From Acinetobacter bouvetii DSM 14964 = CIP 107468 (lineage in GTDB: Bacteria > Pseudomonadota > Gammaproteobacteria > Pseudomonadales > Moraxellaceae): DNA of 64,000 nucleotides. The notes under the pieces are model-generated. The model ran no database searches. It was given only the letters and a program-made list of their open reading frames with translations, and was not told the origin of the DNA. Positions 17,434 to 27,720 of this stretch are shown here, piece after piece. Position 1 is the stretch's first letter; every line of letters begins with the position of its first letter. A program made the translations under genes and the position numbers. The stretch covers positions 672,745 to 736,744 of the forward strand of contig NZ_KB849727.1 of NCBI RefSeq assembly GCF_000368865.1, read 5' to 3'.

Positions 17434-17967
17434 TTAAGAGATGTTCATGATTTTGGCATCCATCAATGCCCGCTGCTTTCTTGCTTCTTCCAGCATGCGC
17501 TGTTCTATCTCTTTTCTAAAGCCCAGCATAAACACCACTTCCGCTAACACAAATAACGGCCCTATGGCTAAGCCAATCACATCATCCATAAAGGCTGGTT
17601 TTTTCTTTTCATAAAAGTGCCCGATAAACTGAATAATCCAGCCGACAACAAAAAAACCGATGCTGGCAAGCAGCCATGCGGCCAAGGGCCATTGCGCAAT
17701 TGAGTATGCCAGCGGATAAGCCAGCGCAAAAATGGCCAGCATAATCAGTCCGAAAATTTTATCCAGACTTAAATAATAAATAATGGTGATGGCCATAATC
17801 ACTAAAGCCAGTGTTAATTCAAATCCAGACAGCATCACGCCCGCCCGAGCCGTTAAACACATGATAGAAAAAACAATCAGGGGAATACCGGCAAAATGGC
17901 TCACAATATTTTTGTGGTTCAAATGATAAGCCGCATACTGGCTCAGCAGCTGTTCGAGTTTAGTCAT
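17434..17967 (-). CDS. DUF962/Mpo1-like membrane protein
   Basis: A 177-residue protein starting with the family pattern LEQLLSQYAAYHLNHKNIVSHFAGIPL. Conserved histidines at the N-terminus and in the IQFIGHFYEKKKPAF block are shared with yeast Mpo1 (YGL010w), an Fe(II)-dependent dioxygenase of 2-hydroxy fatty acids. About four or five membrane segments are visible. The bacterial role is not established; fatty-acid alpha-oxidation is inferred from the family. AAGGA precedes the ATG. It is divergent from the Crp/Fnr regulator gene. Confidence 0.88.
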   Translation of the reverse strand: MTKLEQLLSQYAAYHLNHKNIVSHFAGIPLIVFSIMCLTARAGVMLSGFELTLALVIMAITIIYYLSLDKIFGLIMLAIFALAYPLAYSIAQWPLAAWLLASIGFFVVGWIIQFIGHFYEKKKPAFMDDVIGLAIGPLFVLAEVVFMLGFRKEIEQRMLEEARKQRALMDAKIMNIS

Positions 17968-18061
17968 GGTGATGCATCCTTGTACCGATTATGCTTTCAC
18001 TATATAAGAATAATGGTAAGCAAGATGTCGCTCAGCCGACAACTGAAGTCAAAAAATATAA

Positions 18062-18778
18062 ATGGAATTTACCCTAATGCTCGATCCGCAATATTTGCCG
18101 CATTTAAAGAATAATTTCTGGTATGCGCAGCTCAGCCCAGCTTATCAGCACTATATTTTAGAACATGCTCAGCTGCTTCAAGTGCAAAAGGATCAAAATA
18201 TTTTCCTTTCAGGTGATTCTTTTGATGGCTTATATGCAGTTTTGGAAGGCGCTGTACGCTTAGGCTACATTAATATTCACGGCAAAGAAGCGCTGGCTGC
18301 CATTGCAGAACCGATTATGTGGTTCGGTGAGATTTCACTGGTCGATCAGCGGCCCCGCTCACATGACGCCATTGCCATGCAAAAATCCACGATTCTGCAT
18401 TTGCCCAGCAGCAGCATTCAGCAGCTTGTGACTCTGCATCCGCAATTTTGGTTTCATATCGCGCAGCTCACCAGCCAGAAACTGCGTTTCGCATTTTTAG
18501 AACTGATTTCCATACAGACGCAAAATATCACACAGCGTTTAGCGCAGCGCCTGCTGTTTATTTTAAATGGCTATGGCAATCACATTGAAATCGCGCAGCA
18601 CAGCATACATCTATCACAAGAGCGGCTGGCGCAGCTGCTGGTATGCTCCAGACAGACGGTTAACCAAGAGCTGCAAGAACTGGAAAGGCTTGGCGTGCTG
18701 AAAGTGGCTTTTCGTAAAATTGAAATACTGGATGCTGCTCTGCTGCATCGGATTGCGCATGCATTGCCTCAAACTTAA
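18062..18778 (+). CDS. Crp/Fnr family transcriptional regulator
   Basis: A 238-residue protein with an N-terminal cyclic-nucleotide-binding-like beta barrel (GDSFDGLYAVLEGAVRLG, then PIMWFGEISLVDQ) and a C-terminal winged helix-turn-helix (SQERLAQLLVCSRQTVNQELQELE). The barrel lacks the RxSx pattern for cAMP binding, and there is no N-terminal Cys cluster for an iron-sulfur centre, so the signal is unknown. Similar proteins act as general stress or nutrient regulators. A second ATG five codons in is an alternative start; neither has a strong Shine-Dalgarno. It is transcribed divergently from the DUF962 gene. Confidence 0.9.
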   Translation: MEFTLMLDPQYLPHLKNNFWYAQLSPAYQHYILEHAQLLQVQKDQNIFLSGDSFDGLYAVLEGAVRLGYINIHGKEALAAIAEPIMWFGEISLVDQRPRSHDAIAMQKSTILHLPSSSIQQLVTLHPQFWFHIAQLTSQKLRFAFLELISIQTQNITQRLAQRLLFILNGYGNHIEIAQHSIHLSQERLAQLLVCSRQTVNQELQELERLGVLKVAFRKIEILDAALLHRIAHALPQT

Positions 18779-18899
18779 TGATTCAATTCTGAATTTGACA
18801 CAGCATCTGTGTGCAATTTCAGTGCAGTATTGCGCACTCTTTCGGAACGATTTTTTTTTGTGATTTAAAACAGTGCTTTTAGTATGTCACTAGAAAATT

Positions 18900-19058
18900 T
18901 TAAGACAATAACTCGCAGACATTAACGCTATCAAAACCATTGGTACAGGCCGCTACTTCTTGGGAGCTGGAATCGGCTTGTCCTTTTGTATTTGCCTGTA
19001 CATTTGCAGCTGCGGTCATAACGGCAAATAGAACTAGCATCACTAATGCTTTTTTCAT
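18900..19058 (-). CDS. 52-residue secreted peptide
   Basis: A short frame with a Sec signal peptide (MKKALVMLVLFAVMTAAANVQA) and a mature part of about 30 residues containing two cysteines and ending VNVCELLS. The ATG at 19058 begins the signal peptide and is preceded by GGGTGAT; an in-frame upstream ATG at 19103 would place charged residues before it. No family recognised. A single disulfide could form between the two Cys. Confidence 0.65.
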   Translation of the reverse strand: MKKALVMLVLFAVMTAAANVQANTKGQADSSSQEVAACTNGFDSVNVCELLS

Positions 19059-19408
19059 ATTAATCACCCATTCATCTTCTTTAAATTTACTGATACAACT
19101 CATCTTTTACGAGGATATTTTTACACATTTTATCAAATAGCGATAATTTTCATTTTTTATAATGTTATTGTATTTTTATATTACTCAGCGTTTTAAGATA
19201 TTAAATAAAACCATTCCCACTTTAGGATTCATATTTTTTATATTGATAAATTAATAATTTAGACTAAATACAAAAGATAAAACAACGCTAACCAAGCAAG
19301 TTCATCATACTCATTAAGATGCAAGACTTATTAAATAAAAAATATTTTTAATATGAGATTTCTTAAATTAATGATTATCTATTTCTACAGATTTATTTTT
19401 TATGATGA
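19059..19408. other. AT-rich intergenic region, no gene seen
   Basis: About 350 bases of very AT-rich DNA with no plausible frame. It probably holds the promoter of the secreted peptide on the minus strand. Confidence 0.45.
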
Positions 19409-19436
19409 TTCAAAAAGCCGCAATGGAATTGCCTTT
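19409..19436 (-). terminator. Terminator after the lipoprotein gene
   Basis: On the minus strand GCCGCAA pairs with TTGCGGC, followed by TTTTTG. Confidence 0.75.
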
Positions 19437-19452
19437 GCGGCCTGAAAAAAAC

Positions 19453-19950
19453 TCAAACACCCACTTTTTTCGGATCTGTATTGCCTAAATCCGGGTTTTC
19501 AATTGCACCCTGGCACTGCTTTTTATCTCTCTCATAATCCACCTGCTTTTGTGCCGCTGTATCAGTCTGTTCCATGGTTTCCCTGGCCCAAATTTCCAAA
19601 CTGGTCAGCGCTTTACGGCAAAGCGCATATTTGCCTTCAGTCACCGAATCCGTCATTTTGACATTAATGCGCCAGTCTGTGCTGAGCTTGCGAGCCGGCT
19701 TGCGGACGTGCTCTTCCAGCTGATCAAGCTTCTTGCTGTAAACTAGCCCGTCTACTTGATTAATGAATTTCCATGCTTCATTTGCATAAGTCGTTGCGTC
19801 ATTGCTGAGTTTTGGTGCAGGCTTGATCACAACCTTTTCTTCTGCCTGATCTGACGGTTTGCCGCAGGCTTGCAGGAACAGCACACTGCTGGCCAAAATG
19901 ACTGCTTTAAAAGCATTCGAAGTAAAGCTGAACATCTTAAGTTTACTCAT
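19453..19950 (-). CDS. Lipoprotein of unknown function
   Basis: A 165-residue protein with a lipoprotein signal (hydrophobic residues 15-27, lipobox LQAC, lipidated Cys29). The mature region is helical and charged, with a Pro/Lys segment (VIKPAPKLS) and two further cysteines (ALCRKAL and KKQCQGA) about 45 residues apart. I do not recognise the family; similar lipoproteins occur widely in Acinetobacter. It stands alone, opposite to the azlCD genes upstream. Confidence 0.8.
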   Translation of the reverse strand: MSKLKMFSFTSNAFKAVILASSVLFLQACGKPSDQAEEKVVIKPAPKLSNDATTYANEAWKFINQVDGLVYSKKLDQLEEHVRKPARKLSTDWRINVKMTDSVTEGKYALCRKALTSLEIWARETMEQTDTAAQKQVDYERDKKQCQGAIENPDLGNTDPKKVGV

Positions 19951-20038
19951 ACAAACATTTCGGCACTATGCTAGTAAATTCAGCTACAATACACAATCTT
20001 ATTTGACCCATTGATCAACTCTCCCGCTAAGGTGTGTC

Positions 20039-20785
20039 GTGTCAGAGTACAGTCCTTCTCCAGTACAGCCTGCTGGCTTTTGGCAAGGCGCTAAAGACAG
20101 CCAAGCCATTATTTTTACCTATCTTCCTGTTTCTTTTGCCTTTGGCGTATCTGCAACCCAATTCGGCTTCAGCGCATGGGAAGCTTTGTTTCTCTCCTGT
20201 TCTATGTATGCGGGCGCCAGTCAATTTTTAGTGGTTGCATTATTGGGCAGCGGCACATCCATTTGGATGACGGCGCTTACTGTCATCGCGCTGGATATCC
20301 GCCATTTACTTTACGGCCCAGCCTTGCAAAACCTGATTCAAGACCGCTTAAACCTAAAGAAAACAGCCGTTTGGGCATGGGGTTTGACTGACGAGGTTTT
20401 TGCTTCCGGCATGATCAAGCTGTCACAGCGCCGTCAGGAATGGTCTGAATCATGGATGCTGGGACTCAGCCTTTTCAGCTGGATGTCATGGGCGCTAGGG
20501 TCTTTTTTAGGCGGCTTGTTTGCCGATCAAGTCAGCAATCTGCCTCAGTTTTTGCAAGCTGCACTGGATTTCCTGCTGCCAGCACTGTTCCTCAGCTTCT
20601 TATTGGCTGCCTTTGAGAAAAAGCATACCTTTGTCGTCGCAGTGACTATCATCGTTTCTGCCGTTGCCTGTTATTTTATCGATTTATCTGCCGCCATTTT
20701 CATTGGCATTTCATCGGGTATCTGTGCAGGATTATTTAAGCATTATGTGCTGAAACAACCAGACCCAGAGCATATTGGAGGCTAG
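20039..20785 (+). CDS. azlC: AzlC-family branched-chain amino acid exporter, large subunit (locus 1)
   Basis: A 248-residue membrane protein with about seven hydrophobic segments and AzlC signatures: YLPVSFAFGVSATQFG, SCSMYAGASQFLVVALLG and ALDIRHLLYGPAL, then WGLTDEVFA. AzlC with AzlD exports branched-chain amino acids and analogues. The frame starts at a GTG preceded by AAGG. It is followed by azlD after one base. Confidence 0.92.
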   Translation: MSEYSPSPVQPAGFWQGAKDSQAIIFTYLPVSFAFGVSATQFGFSAWEALFLSCSMYAGASQFLVVALLGSGTSIWMTALTVIALDIRHLLYGPALQNLIQDRLNLKKTAVWAWGLTDEVFASGMIKLSQRRQEWSESWMLGLSLFSWMSWALGSFLGGLFADQVSNLPQFLQAALDFLLPALFLSFLLAAFEKKHTFVVAVTIIVSAVACYFIDLSAAIFIGISSGICAGLFKHYVLKQPDPEHIGG

Positions 20786-20786
20786 G

Positions 20787-21134
20787 ATGAGCTTAGAAAT
20801 TATTTTAGTTGGCCTCCTGGTTGGCATTGCCAATTTTGCTTCACGCTTTGGACCATTTTATTTTATTCAAAAATTCCAGCAAGGCACTCAGCAGCGCGGC
20901 TCATTATGGCTAAAAATCGCTCTAGGATCGATTGGCATTTCAGCCATTAGCTCCATGCTGGTGGTTGCTACTTTACCCCCACTTTTAGAAACACCGAATA
21001 AAAGCATGGCGATGCTGGCGGGCTTTATCGTGCTTGCTGGCTTATATTTTAAATTCAAGAAAATTGTTCCCGCCACGCTGACCGCAGCACTCACCTATGG
21101 TTTGGTCTATACCTATGTGCCTTTCAATTTTTAA
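20787..21134 (+). CDS. azlD: AzlD-family branched-chain amino acid exporter, small subunit (locus 1)
   Basis: A 115-residue protein with four hydrophobic segments and the FASRFGPFYF element typical of AzlD near the first helix. GGAGG ends seven bases before the ATG, which lies immediately after the azlC stop, so the two are translated as a pair. An in-frame earlier start overlaps azlC and lacks a ribosome site. Confidence 0.9.
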   Translation: MSLEIILVGLLVGIANFASRFGPFYFIQKFQQGTQQRGSLWLKIALGSIGISAISSMLVVATLPPLLETPNKSMAMLAGFIVLAGLYFKFKKIVPATLTAALTYGLVYTYVPFNF

Positions 21135-21322
21135 GCCTTTAACGCACTCGCATTATGCACAGCGCCTGTGATGATCATAGGCGCTGCGCGGCCATCCTTT
21201 CCCAGCGTTTCTTCATAAATAAAATTGTTGGACAATATCATTTATTTCTGTGAATCGGCGCTTAATCCATCAGTCAGTTCTGTTATGCTAAAAGCCCATA
21301 AAATCAAGCATGGATGATTCAC

Positions 21323-22528
21323 ATGAGCGTGACTATTGGTACCCCACTTCAATCTTCTGCTTTTAAGGTTTTACTTTTAGGCTCTGGCGAACTGGGTAAG
21401 GAAGTGGTGATTTCTTTGCAGCGTTTAGGTGTAGAAGTCCACGCTGCAGACCGTTATGAACACGCCCCAGCCATGCAAGTTGCGCATTTCTCTTATGCGC
21501 TGAATATGGCCGATCCAGTTGCACTGAAAGCGCTGATTAATCAAGTACAGCCCAATCTGATTGTTCCTGAAATTGAAGCAATTGCAACGCAGGTTTTAGT
21601 CGAAATTGAAGAGCAGAATATTGCCACGGTGATTCCTTCCGCCAAAGCGGTTAATCTCACCATGAACCGTGAAGGCATACGCCGCCTTGCTGCTGAAGAA
21701 TTAGGCCTTCCAACATCTGCTTACCGTTTTGCCGATACACTGGAATCTTTCCGCGCCGCTTGCGACGATATTGGCTACCCAAATTTTGTAAAACCCGTGA
21801 TGTCTTCTTCAGGCAAAGGCCAATCCCGCGTAAAAAGCTTTGCAGAAGTGGATGCCGCTTGGGAATATGCGCAAACAGGCGGACGGGTGAATCAAGGCAA
21901 AGTCATTGTGGAATCGCAAATTGATTTTGATTTTGAAATTACCCTGCTGACCGTGCGCGCTAAAAATGCTGAAACAGGTGAAATAGAAACATCATTCTGC
22001 GATCCGATTGGCCACCGCCAAGACGCTGGCGATTACGTTGAAAGCTGGCAGCCGCAAGCCATGGCACCTGCCGCTCTGGAAGAATCTAAACGCATTGCCA
22101 ATAAAGTGACCGTTGCGCTTGGCGGCTGCGGCATTTTTGGCGTTGAACTATTTGTCAAAGGCGACAAAGTGTGGTTTAGTGAAGTATCCCCCCGCCCGCA
22201 TGATACAGGCCTTGTCACGCTTGCCTCTCAATTCCAAAGCGAATTTGAACTGCATGCGCGCGCAATCTTAGGTTTGCCGGTAAATACTGCACGCCATAGT
22301 ACAGCAGCCAGCGCGGTCATTTATGCGGGGGTTGATGACACGAATTTATCATTTTCTGGCTTAAATCTTGCTTTGGCAAATCCAAATACTGATTTGCGCC
22401 TCTTTGGCAAACCAGAAGGTTTTAAACGCCGCCGCATGGGTGTCGCAACTGCACGTGCAGAAACAACAGATCAGGCGCGCGAACTTGCCGAATTTACTGC
22501 GCAGCAAGTCAGTGTTCATCAAAACTAA
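21323..22528 (+). CDS. purT: Formate-dependent phosphoribosylglycinamide formyltransferase 2
   Basis: A 401-residue ATP-grasp enzyme that makes formyl-GAR from GAR, formate and ATP in purine synthesis. It has the N-terminal [17 protein letters not shown], the ATP-grasp MSSSGKGQS loop, and the metal-site block [13 protein letters not shown]. Length matches the E. coli enzyme (392). An ATG three codons upstream is possible; the chosen one starts MSVTIGTPL. The next gene, glnD, begins 29 bases after its stop. Confidence 0.96.
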   Translation: MSVTIGTPLQSSAFKVLLLGSGELGKEVVISLQRLGVEVHAADRYEHAPAMQVAHFSYALNMADPVALKALINQVQPNLIVPEIEAIATQVLVEIEEQNIATVIPSAKAVNLTMNREGIRRLAAEELGLPTSAYRFADTLESFRAACDDIGYPNFVKPVMSSSGKGQSRVKSFAEVDAAWEYAQTGGRVNQGKVIVESQIDFDFEITLLTVRAKNAETGEIETSFCDPIGHRQDAGDYVESWQPQAMAPAALEESKRIANKVTVALGGCGIFGVELFVKGDKVWFSEVSPRPHDTGLVTLASQFQSEFELHARAILGLPVNTARHSTAASAVIYAGVDDTNLSFSGLNLALANPNTDLRLFGKPEGFKRRRMGVATARAETTDQARELAEFTAQQVSVHQN

Positions 22529-22557
22529 GCTTGCAACACCATAACGGACCACTGTTC

Positions 22558-25224
22558 ATGATCAATACTTTACCGCTGCTGAATTACATTAAAAGTAATC
22601 AAGACATTCAAGCAATCAATCAATGGCGCACAGATGTTGAAAATCAGCTGCAGGAATATTTTGACAATGGACAGTCTATCCGTGATGTGATTTTGGCGCG
22701 TTCCAATATTATTGATGAAGCGCTGCAATTTTTATGGACACATGCCCACTTAGACCAGACAAATTTAGGTTTGTTTGCAGTTGGCGGTTATGGCCGCCGC
22801 GAAATGCTGCCTTACTCTGACGTCGACATCATGATTCTGTCAGAAGACAGTATTTCTGAAGAAGATGAAAAACTGATTTCAACGTTTATCTCATCTCTTT
22901 GGGATGTCGGTAACTTCAAACCCGGCATTAGTGTGCGCACCATTGCTGACTGCGTAACACAAGCGACCAATGATTTAACCGTAGCAACAGCACTGATCGA
23001 ATCGCGTTTAATCAGCGGCAATCAGCATTTAGCCAAATGGCCGCGTCGCATTGTTTCGCAAACATGGACAGACAAAACGTTCTATGATGCCAAAATGCAG
23101 GAACAGCTTAAACGCCATGCACAGCACAACAACACAGAAAGCAACCTAGAACCCGATATTAAAAATGCGCCGGGCGGCATCCGCGACATCAACCAGATTG
23201 GCTGGATCGCCAAGCGCCATTTCCGTGTTAACCGCATTTATGATCTTGTACATTTGGGTTTTATTTCCGAATTTGAACTGGGCGTACTAGAGGCGGCTGA
23301 AAGTTTCCTTTGGGAAATCCGCCATCATCTGCACCGTTTAACCAAACGCGATGAAAACCGCTTACTGTTTGATTATCAGCGTGAAATCGCAGCGAAATTC
23401 GGCTATGTGCGCGAAGAGGATAAATCGCCGAATTATCCAATTGAACAGTTCATGAAGCGCTATTACCGCAATGCGCAGCAAGTATCCACCTTAAATGAAA
23501 TGCTGCTGGCGTATTTCAATGAATCGGTTATTACTCCGCGCCTGCCGGACTATAGCCGCAGCATTGAAGAGATTAACAGCAACTTTAAGCTGGTTGACGG
23601 CAAACTGGCTGTGCAGCATCACAAAATTTTTTCAGAAAATCCAAGCGCGATTTTAGAAATTTTCTATCTGCTGGCGAACCGTCCTGAAATTACTGGCATC
23701 CGCGCGCGCACACTGCGCCTGCTGACTTTGGCTGCAAAACGCATCAATCAAAATTTCAGGGATAACCCAGAACACCAAGCCATGTTTATGGCTATTATCC
23801 GCTCGCCTTACCGTCTGTATGACACTATGGTTGCCATGAAGCGCTACGGTGTTTTAGGCAATTACATTCCTGCTTTTGGGCAAATCATGGGGCTGATGCA
23901 GTATGATTTATTCCATATTTATACGGTTGATGCGCATACTTTATTGCTGATCCGTAATTTAAACCGCTTTAAAGAACCTGAATTTGCTAAGGATTTTCCT
24001 GTAGTCAGCTCAGTCTTCCAGCGCCTTGCCCGCAGAGACATTGTTTACCTCGCGGCTATTTTCCATGACATTGCCAAAGGCCGCGGCGGCGATCACAGCG
24101 AGCTGGGCGCAGCCGATGCGATTAAATTCTGCATGACGCATGGCTTTAGCGAGCGCGAAGCCAATCTTGTCGCCTGGCTCGTCAACAATCATTTGCAAAT
24201 GTCGGTGACAGCACAGAAAAAAGATATTTCAGACCCTGATGTTGTGCGCACATTCGCAGAGAAAATGGGCGACATGGAACACTTGGATTATCTGTATGCC
24301 CTGACGGTGGCAGATATCAACGCCACCAATCCAACATTATGGAATACATGGCGCGCATCATTGATGCGCCAGCTGTACACCCAAGCGCGCGATGTGATCC
24401 GTTCCGGCCTTGGCCGTCCAGTCGACTATCAAATGCTGATTGAAGACACAAAATTTGCGGCCAGCGAACAGCTGGTCGAAGAATTCTCATTGGACGAAGT
24501 GGAAAAAGTCTGGCAGGAATTAGGCGATGAATACTTCATTAAGGAATCTGCTGATGAAATTGCATGGCACACCCGCGCGATTCTGAAACACGGCGATAAT
24601 CCTGAACCGCTGGTACTGATGCGCGCGCACCGCAAATATGCGCAAGATGCCGTGCAGATTTTTATTTACACGCAAGATCAGCCTAACCTCTTTGCCACAA
24701 CAGTGGCCATTCTAGACCGCATGAATTTAGACGTGCAGGATGCACGGATTATTACCGCATTAAAAGCATTCAGTCTGGATACCTATGTGGTCTTGGACCG
24801 TTTTGGCACCCTGCTGAATGACCCTGAACGGCAGGAAACCGTGATTCAAGCGCTGGTGAAAGCACTCAGCCAGTCTGATAAATATCCAGGCCTGATGCAG
24901 CGCCGCATTCCGCGCCAGCTGCGCCACTTTGATATTGAAAATACAGTAGATATCTCACTGAACGAAGCCTTGCAGCAAAATATGGTTGAAATTGCGACAC
25001 TTGACCACCCTGGCCTACTTGCCAAAGTCGGCGGTTTATTTATGATGCAGGGGCTGGATATTCACTCTGCAAGAATTGCTACTTTAGGCGAACGCGCTGA
25101 AGATATTTTCTTTGTGACTAAAAAAGATGGCACGCCAATGAATGCTGATGAAGCCGAAACCTTCGCTGCTCAGCTGAAGTCCGCGCTGGACGAAGCCTCG
25201 CATTTAGTTTGCGGCCATCATTAA
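22558..25224 (+). CDS. glnD: Bifunctional PII uridylyltransferase/uridylyl-removing enzyme
   Basis: An 888-residue nitrogen sensor that uridylylates PII when glutamine is low and reverses this when it is high. The nucleotidyltransferase motif is [16 protein letters not shown] near residues 76-91. The HD phosphohydrolase site is [17 protein letters not shown]. Two C-terminal ACT domains (starting LFATTVAIL and [13 protein letters not shown]) bind glutamine. The frame extends nine codons upstream from a TTG, but the ATG after GGACC is the normal start. It sits between purT and dapC with short gaps, so the three may be co-transcribed. Confidence 0.97.
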   Translation: MINTLPLLNYIKSNQDIQAINQWRTDVENQLQEYFDNGQSIRDVILARSNIIDEALQFLWTHAHLDQTNLGLFAVGGYGRREMLPYSDVDIMILSEDSISEEDEKLISTFISSLWDVGNFKPGISVRTIADCVTQATNDLTVATALIESRLISGNQHLAKWPRRIVSQTWTDKTFYDAKMQEQLKRHAQHNNTESNLEPDIKNAPGGIRDINQIGWIAKRHFRVNRIYDLVHLGFISEFELGVLEAAESFLWEIRHHLHRLTKRDENRLLFDYQREIAAKFGYVREEDKSPNYPIEQFMKRYYRNAQQVSTLNEMLLAYFNESVITPRLPDYSRSIEEINSNFKLVDGKLAVQHHKIFSENPSAILEIFYLLANRPEITGIRARTLRLLTLAAKRINQNFRDNPEHQAMFMAIIRSPYRLYDTMVAMKRYGVLGNYIPAFGQIMGLMQYDLFHIYTVDAHTLLLIRNLNRFKEPEFAKDFPVVSSVFQRLARRDIVYLAAIFHDIAKGRGGDHSELGAADAIKFCMTHGFSEREANLVAWLVNNHLQMSVTAQKKDISDPDVVRTFAEKMGDMEHLDYLYALTVADINATNPTLWNTWRASLMRQLYTQARDVIRSGLGRPVDYQMLIEDTKFAASEQLVEEFSLDEVEKVWQELGDEYFIKESADEIAWHTRAILKHGDNPEPLVLMRAHRKYAQDAVQIFIYTQDQPNLFATTVAILDRMNLDVQDARIITALKAFSLDTYVVLDRFGTLLNDPERQETVIQALVKALSQSDKYPGLMQRRIPRQLRHFDIENTVDISLNEALQQNMVEIATLDHPGLLAKVGGLFMMQGLDIHSARIATLGERAEDIFFVTKKDGTPMNADEAETFAAQLKSALDEASHLVCGHH

Positions 25225-25248
25225 CTTATTTGAACCGGTAACCATTCC

Positions 25249-26418
25249 ATGAACTCTAGTTTGTCATTATTGCACCCATATCCATTCGAAAAGCTGAATA
25301 AGCTTTTTCAGGACGTTACACCTGCAGATTTGCCTTTGATTCCACTATCTATTGGTGAACCAAAGCATCCTGCACCTGAATTTGTGAAGCAGGCAATTAT
25401 TGACAACTTCCAGCATCTCTCCACTTATCCAAACAGCAAAGGCTTACCAGAACTTCGCTGCAACATTGCCAACTGGCTAACACGCCGTTTCAAGCTCAAC
25501 AGCATCAGTGCTGAAAATCATGTGCTGCCTGTTTCCGGCACACGTGAAGCCATCTTCTCGTTTGTGCAGGCTTTGGTAAACCGTGAAGATGCGCCTTATG
25601 TCGTGATGCCGAATCCGTTTTATCAAATTTATGAAGGCGCGGCACTGCTTGCTGGCGCTACGCCTTATTTCATCAACTGCACTGAAGAAAATAACTACAT
25701 AGGCGATTTCGATGCCGTTCCAGCTGAAGTATGGGAAAAAACAGCCTTGCTTTTTGTCTGCACACCGGGCAACCCTACAGGTGCGGTATTGTCTAAAGAA
25801 CAGTTTAAAAAGCTGATTGCGCTTTCTGACCAATACAACTTTGTTATTGCATCAGATGAATGTTATTCAGAGTTATGGTTTGATGAAGCGCCTGCAGGCT
25901 TATTGGAAGTTTGCGCCGAAATCGGCCGGGATGACTATAAAAACTGTGTCGTCTTTCACTCCCTGTCTAAGCGCTCCAACTTGCCGGGCATGCGTTCTGG
26001 CTTTGTCGCGGGCGATGCAGCGCTGCTGAAGCCTTTTTTGAAATACCGTACTTATCACGGCGCAGCTATGCCGGTGCAGCATCAAATAGCATCGATTGCA
26101 GCATGGGATGATGAAACCCATGTCGAAGAGAACCGTAAGCTCTACCGCGCGAAATTTGAATTATTCCAAACTGAATTAGGCCACTTATTACCGCTTAAAA
26201 AACCCGATGCTGGTTTTTATTACTGGCTCAAAGTAGACAATGATGAAGCTTTTGCAAAGATGCTGATGGAAAAAGCGCATATTAAAGTGCTTCCTGGCCG
26301 TTATTTGTCACGTGAAACACCTGAAGGAAATCCAGGTGAAAACCATGTCCGCATGGCATTGGTTGCCGATATTGCGCAATGTGATGAAGCCATTCAGCGC
26401 CTGAAAGCAATTTTGTAA
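25249..26418 (+). CDS. dapC: Succinyldiaminopimelate transaminase
   Basis: A 389-residue class I/II PLP aminotransferase. The PLP lysine lies in SLSKRSNLPGMRSGF, and the NPTGA and ASDECYSE motifs are present. Together with its position directly after glnD, as in pseudomonads, this supports DapC, which transaminates N-succinyl-2-amino-6-ketopimelate in lysine and peptidoglycan precursor synthesis. Distinguishing it from other aminotransferases by sequence alone is less certain. Twenty-four bases separate it from glnD. Confidence 0.88.
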   Translation: MNSSLSLLHPYPFEKLNKLFQDVTPADLPLIPLSIGEPKHPAPEFVKQAIIDNFQHLSTYPNSKGLPELRCNIANWLTRRFKLNSISAENHVLPVSGTREAIFSFVQALVNREDAPYVVMPNPFYQIYEGAALLAGATPYFINCTEENNYIGDFDAVPAEVWEKTALLFVCTPGNPTGAVLSKEQFKKLIALSDQYNFVIASDECYSELWFDEAPAGLLEVCAEIGRDDYKNCVVFHSLSKRSNLPGMRSGFVAGDAALLKPFLKYRTYHGAAMPVQHQIASIAAWDDETHVEENRKLYRAKFELFQTELGHLLPLKKPDAGFYYWLKVDNDEAFAKMLMEKAHIKVLPGRYLSRETPEGNPGENHVRMALVADIAQCDEAIQRLKAIL

Positions 26419-26490
26419 TGCTTTAAGATTCGCATTGACAGGCTGCTTTGACATTGTCGGAGCAATGCTTATGAAATGTGATCCAGATTA

Positions 26491-26522
26491 AATAAAACCC
26501 GCTTTACTCAGCGGGTTTTATT
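26491..26522. terminator. Terminator after dapC
   Basis: AAAACCCGCT pairs with AGCGGGTTTT around a six-base loop, followed by a long T-run. Confidence 0.93.
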
Positions 26523-26548
26523 TTTTTAAACATCAGGCGGAAAGAAAA

Positions 26549-26572
26549 TAATAAAGGCGCTTATGCGCCTTT
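26549..26572 (-). terminator. Terminator after gpx
   Basis: AAAGGCGC pairs with GCGCCTTT; an AT-rich tail follows on the minus strand. Confidence 0.7.
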
Positions 26573-26593
26573 AAATCTTATATTTGGAAAATT

Positions 26594-27076
26594 TTAACCA
26601 GCTAAAGCCTTTTCAATATCTTCCTGCAAGGCTTCCGGCTTGGTTGTCGGCGCATAACGGTTTAATACCTTGCCATCTTTGCCAATTAAAAATTTAGTGA
26701 AATTCCATTTAATGCCATTTCCCAATACGCCTTTAGAATTATTGGTTAAGTAACGGAAAATCGCATGCGCTTCAGGGCCTTTTACATCCACTTTGGCAAA
26801 CATTGGAAAATCTACGCCATAGTTTTTTTGGCAAAAAGCGCCGATCTGATCATTGCTGCCCGGATCCTGCCCGCCAAATTGATTGCATGGAAAACCCAGC
26901 ACCAGAAATCCTTGGTCTTTATACTGCTGATACAGTTTTTCCAATCCTGCAAATTGCGGGGTAAAACCGCATTTGCTTGCGGTATTCACAACCAGTAAAA
27001 CTTTCCCTTCGTAATCTGCGAAAGATTTATTTTTACCGTCCAACAACTCAGCTTCAAACTGATAAATGCTTGTCAT
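26594..27076 (-). CDS. Glutathione peroxidase family thiol peroxidase
   Basis: A 160-residue peroxidase with a catalytic cysteine (not selenocysteine) at residue 36 in [12 protein letters not shown], the [12 protein letters not shown] loop supplying Gln, and the KWNFTKFLI block supplying Trp and Asn. Such bacterial enzymes often use thioredoxin rather than glutathione. It overlaps the end of msrB by four bases (ATGA), so both are made from one transcript and protect against peroxide and methionine oxidation. Confidence 0.95.
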   Translation of the reverse strand: MTSIYQFEAELLDGKNKSFADYEGKVLLVVNTASKCGFTPQFAGLEKLYQQYKDQGFLVLGFPCNQFGGQDPGSNDQIGAFCQKNYGVDFPMFAKVDVKGPEAHAIFRYLTNNSKGVLGNGIKWNFTKFLIGKDGKVLNRYAPTTKPEALQEDIEKALAG

Positions 27077-27492
27077 GGATAAGTTTCCTCGTCATTTTTT
27101 TCTTGTGTTTTTAAGTCTAATGAAGCCGAATTCACGCAATAGCGCAATCCTGTCGGCTGCGGACCATCTGGGAAAACATGCCCTAAATGTGCGTCACAAT
27201 GATGACAGACAATTTCTGTTCTCAGCATGCCGTGCGATGTATCTTGATGCTCCTCAATCACTGTCCCATTTACAGGGCGGAAAAAACTTGGCCAGCCGCA
27301 TCCGCTGTCAAACTTTGTTTCAGAAGTAAATAATGGCTCTCCGCAGCAGCGGCAAACATATGTGCCTTCTTGCTTAGTATTCCAGTATTTTCCCGTAAAA
27401 GCCGGTTCAGTTCCCTTCTGACGTGTAATGCGAAACTCTTCTGGCGATAACTCTCGTTGCCATTCTCTTTCTGTTTTATTGAGTTTTCCCAT
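27073..27492 (-). CDS. msrB: Peptide-methionine (R)-S-oxide reductase
   Basis: A 139-residue MsrB. Two CxxC zinc pairs are visible (CRCCGEP region and [13 protein letters not shown]), with the fold motif GCGWPSFF and catalytic Cys in RYCVNSASL. The C-terminus extends about ten charged residues past the domain to overlap gpx. GGGACG precedes the ATG. It repairs R-methionine sulfoxide in proteins in the cytosol. Confidence 0.96.
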   Translation of the reverse strand: MGKLNKTEREWQRELSPEEFRITRQKGTEPAFTGKYWNTKQEGTYVCRCCGEPLFTSETKFDSGCGWPSFFRPVNGTVIEEHQDTSHGMLRTEIVCHHCDAHLGHVFPDGPQPTGLRYCVNSASLDLKTQEKNDEETYP

Positions 27493-27720
27493 GATGACGT
27501 CCCTTTATATTGTGCTATTTAAAATAGGATAATCGTATATTTACGTCATTCAATCTTAAATTTCTAGTCTTTATTCAACAATTTACAAAATCAATATAAT
27601 GCTCAAAAAAGCAAAAGGTAAGCAAATATAAAATCAAGGTAAGCAATTCTAAAAATTAAATGCTTTTTTGTGAGCAAATTTAGTGTTAGGCTTGGTCTGA
27701 CTCTTGCTCAGGATTAAAAA

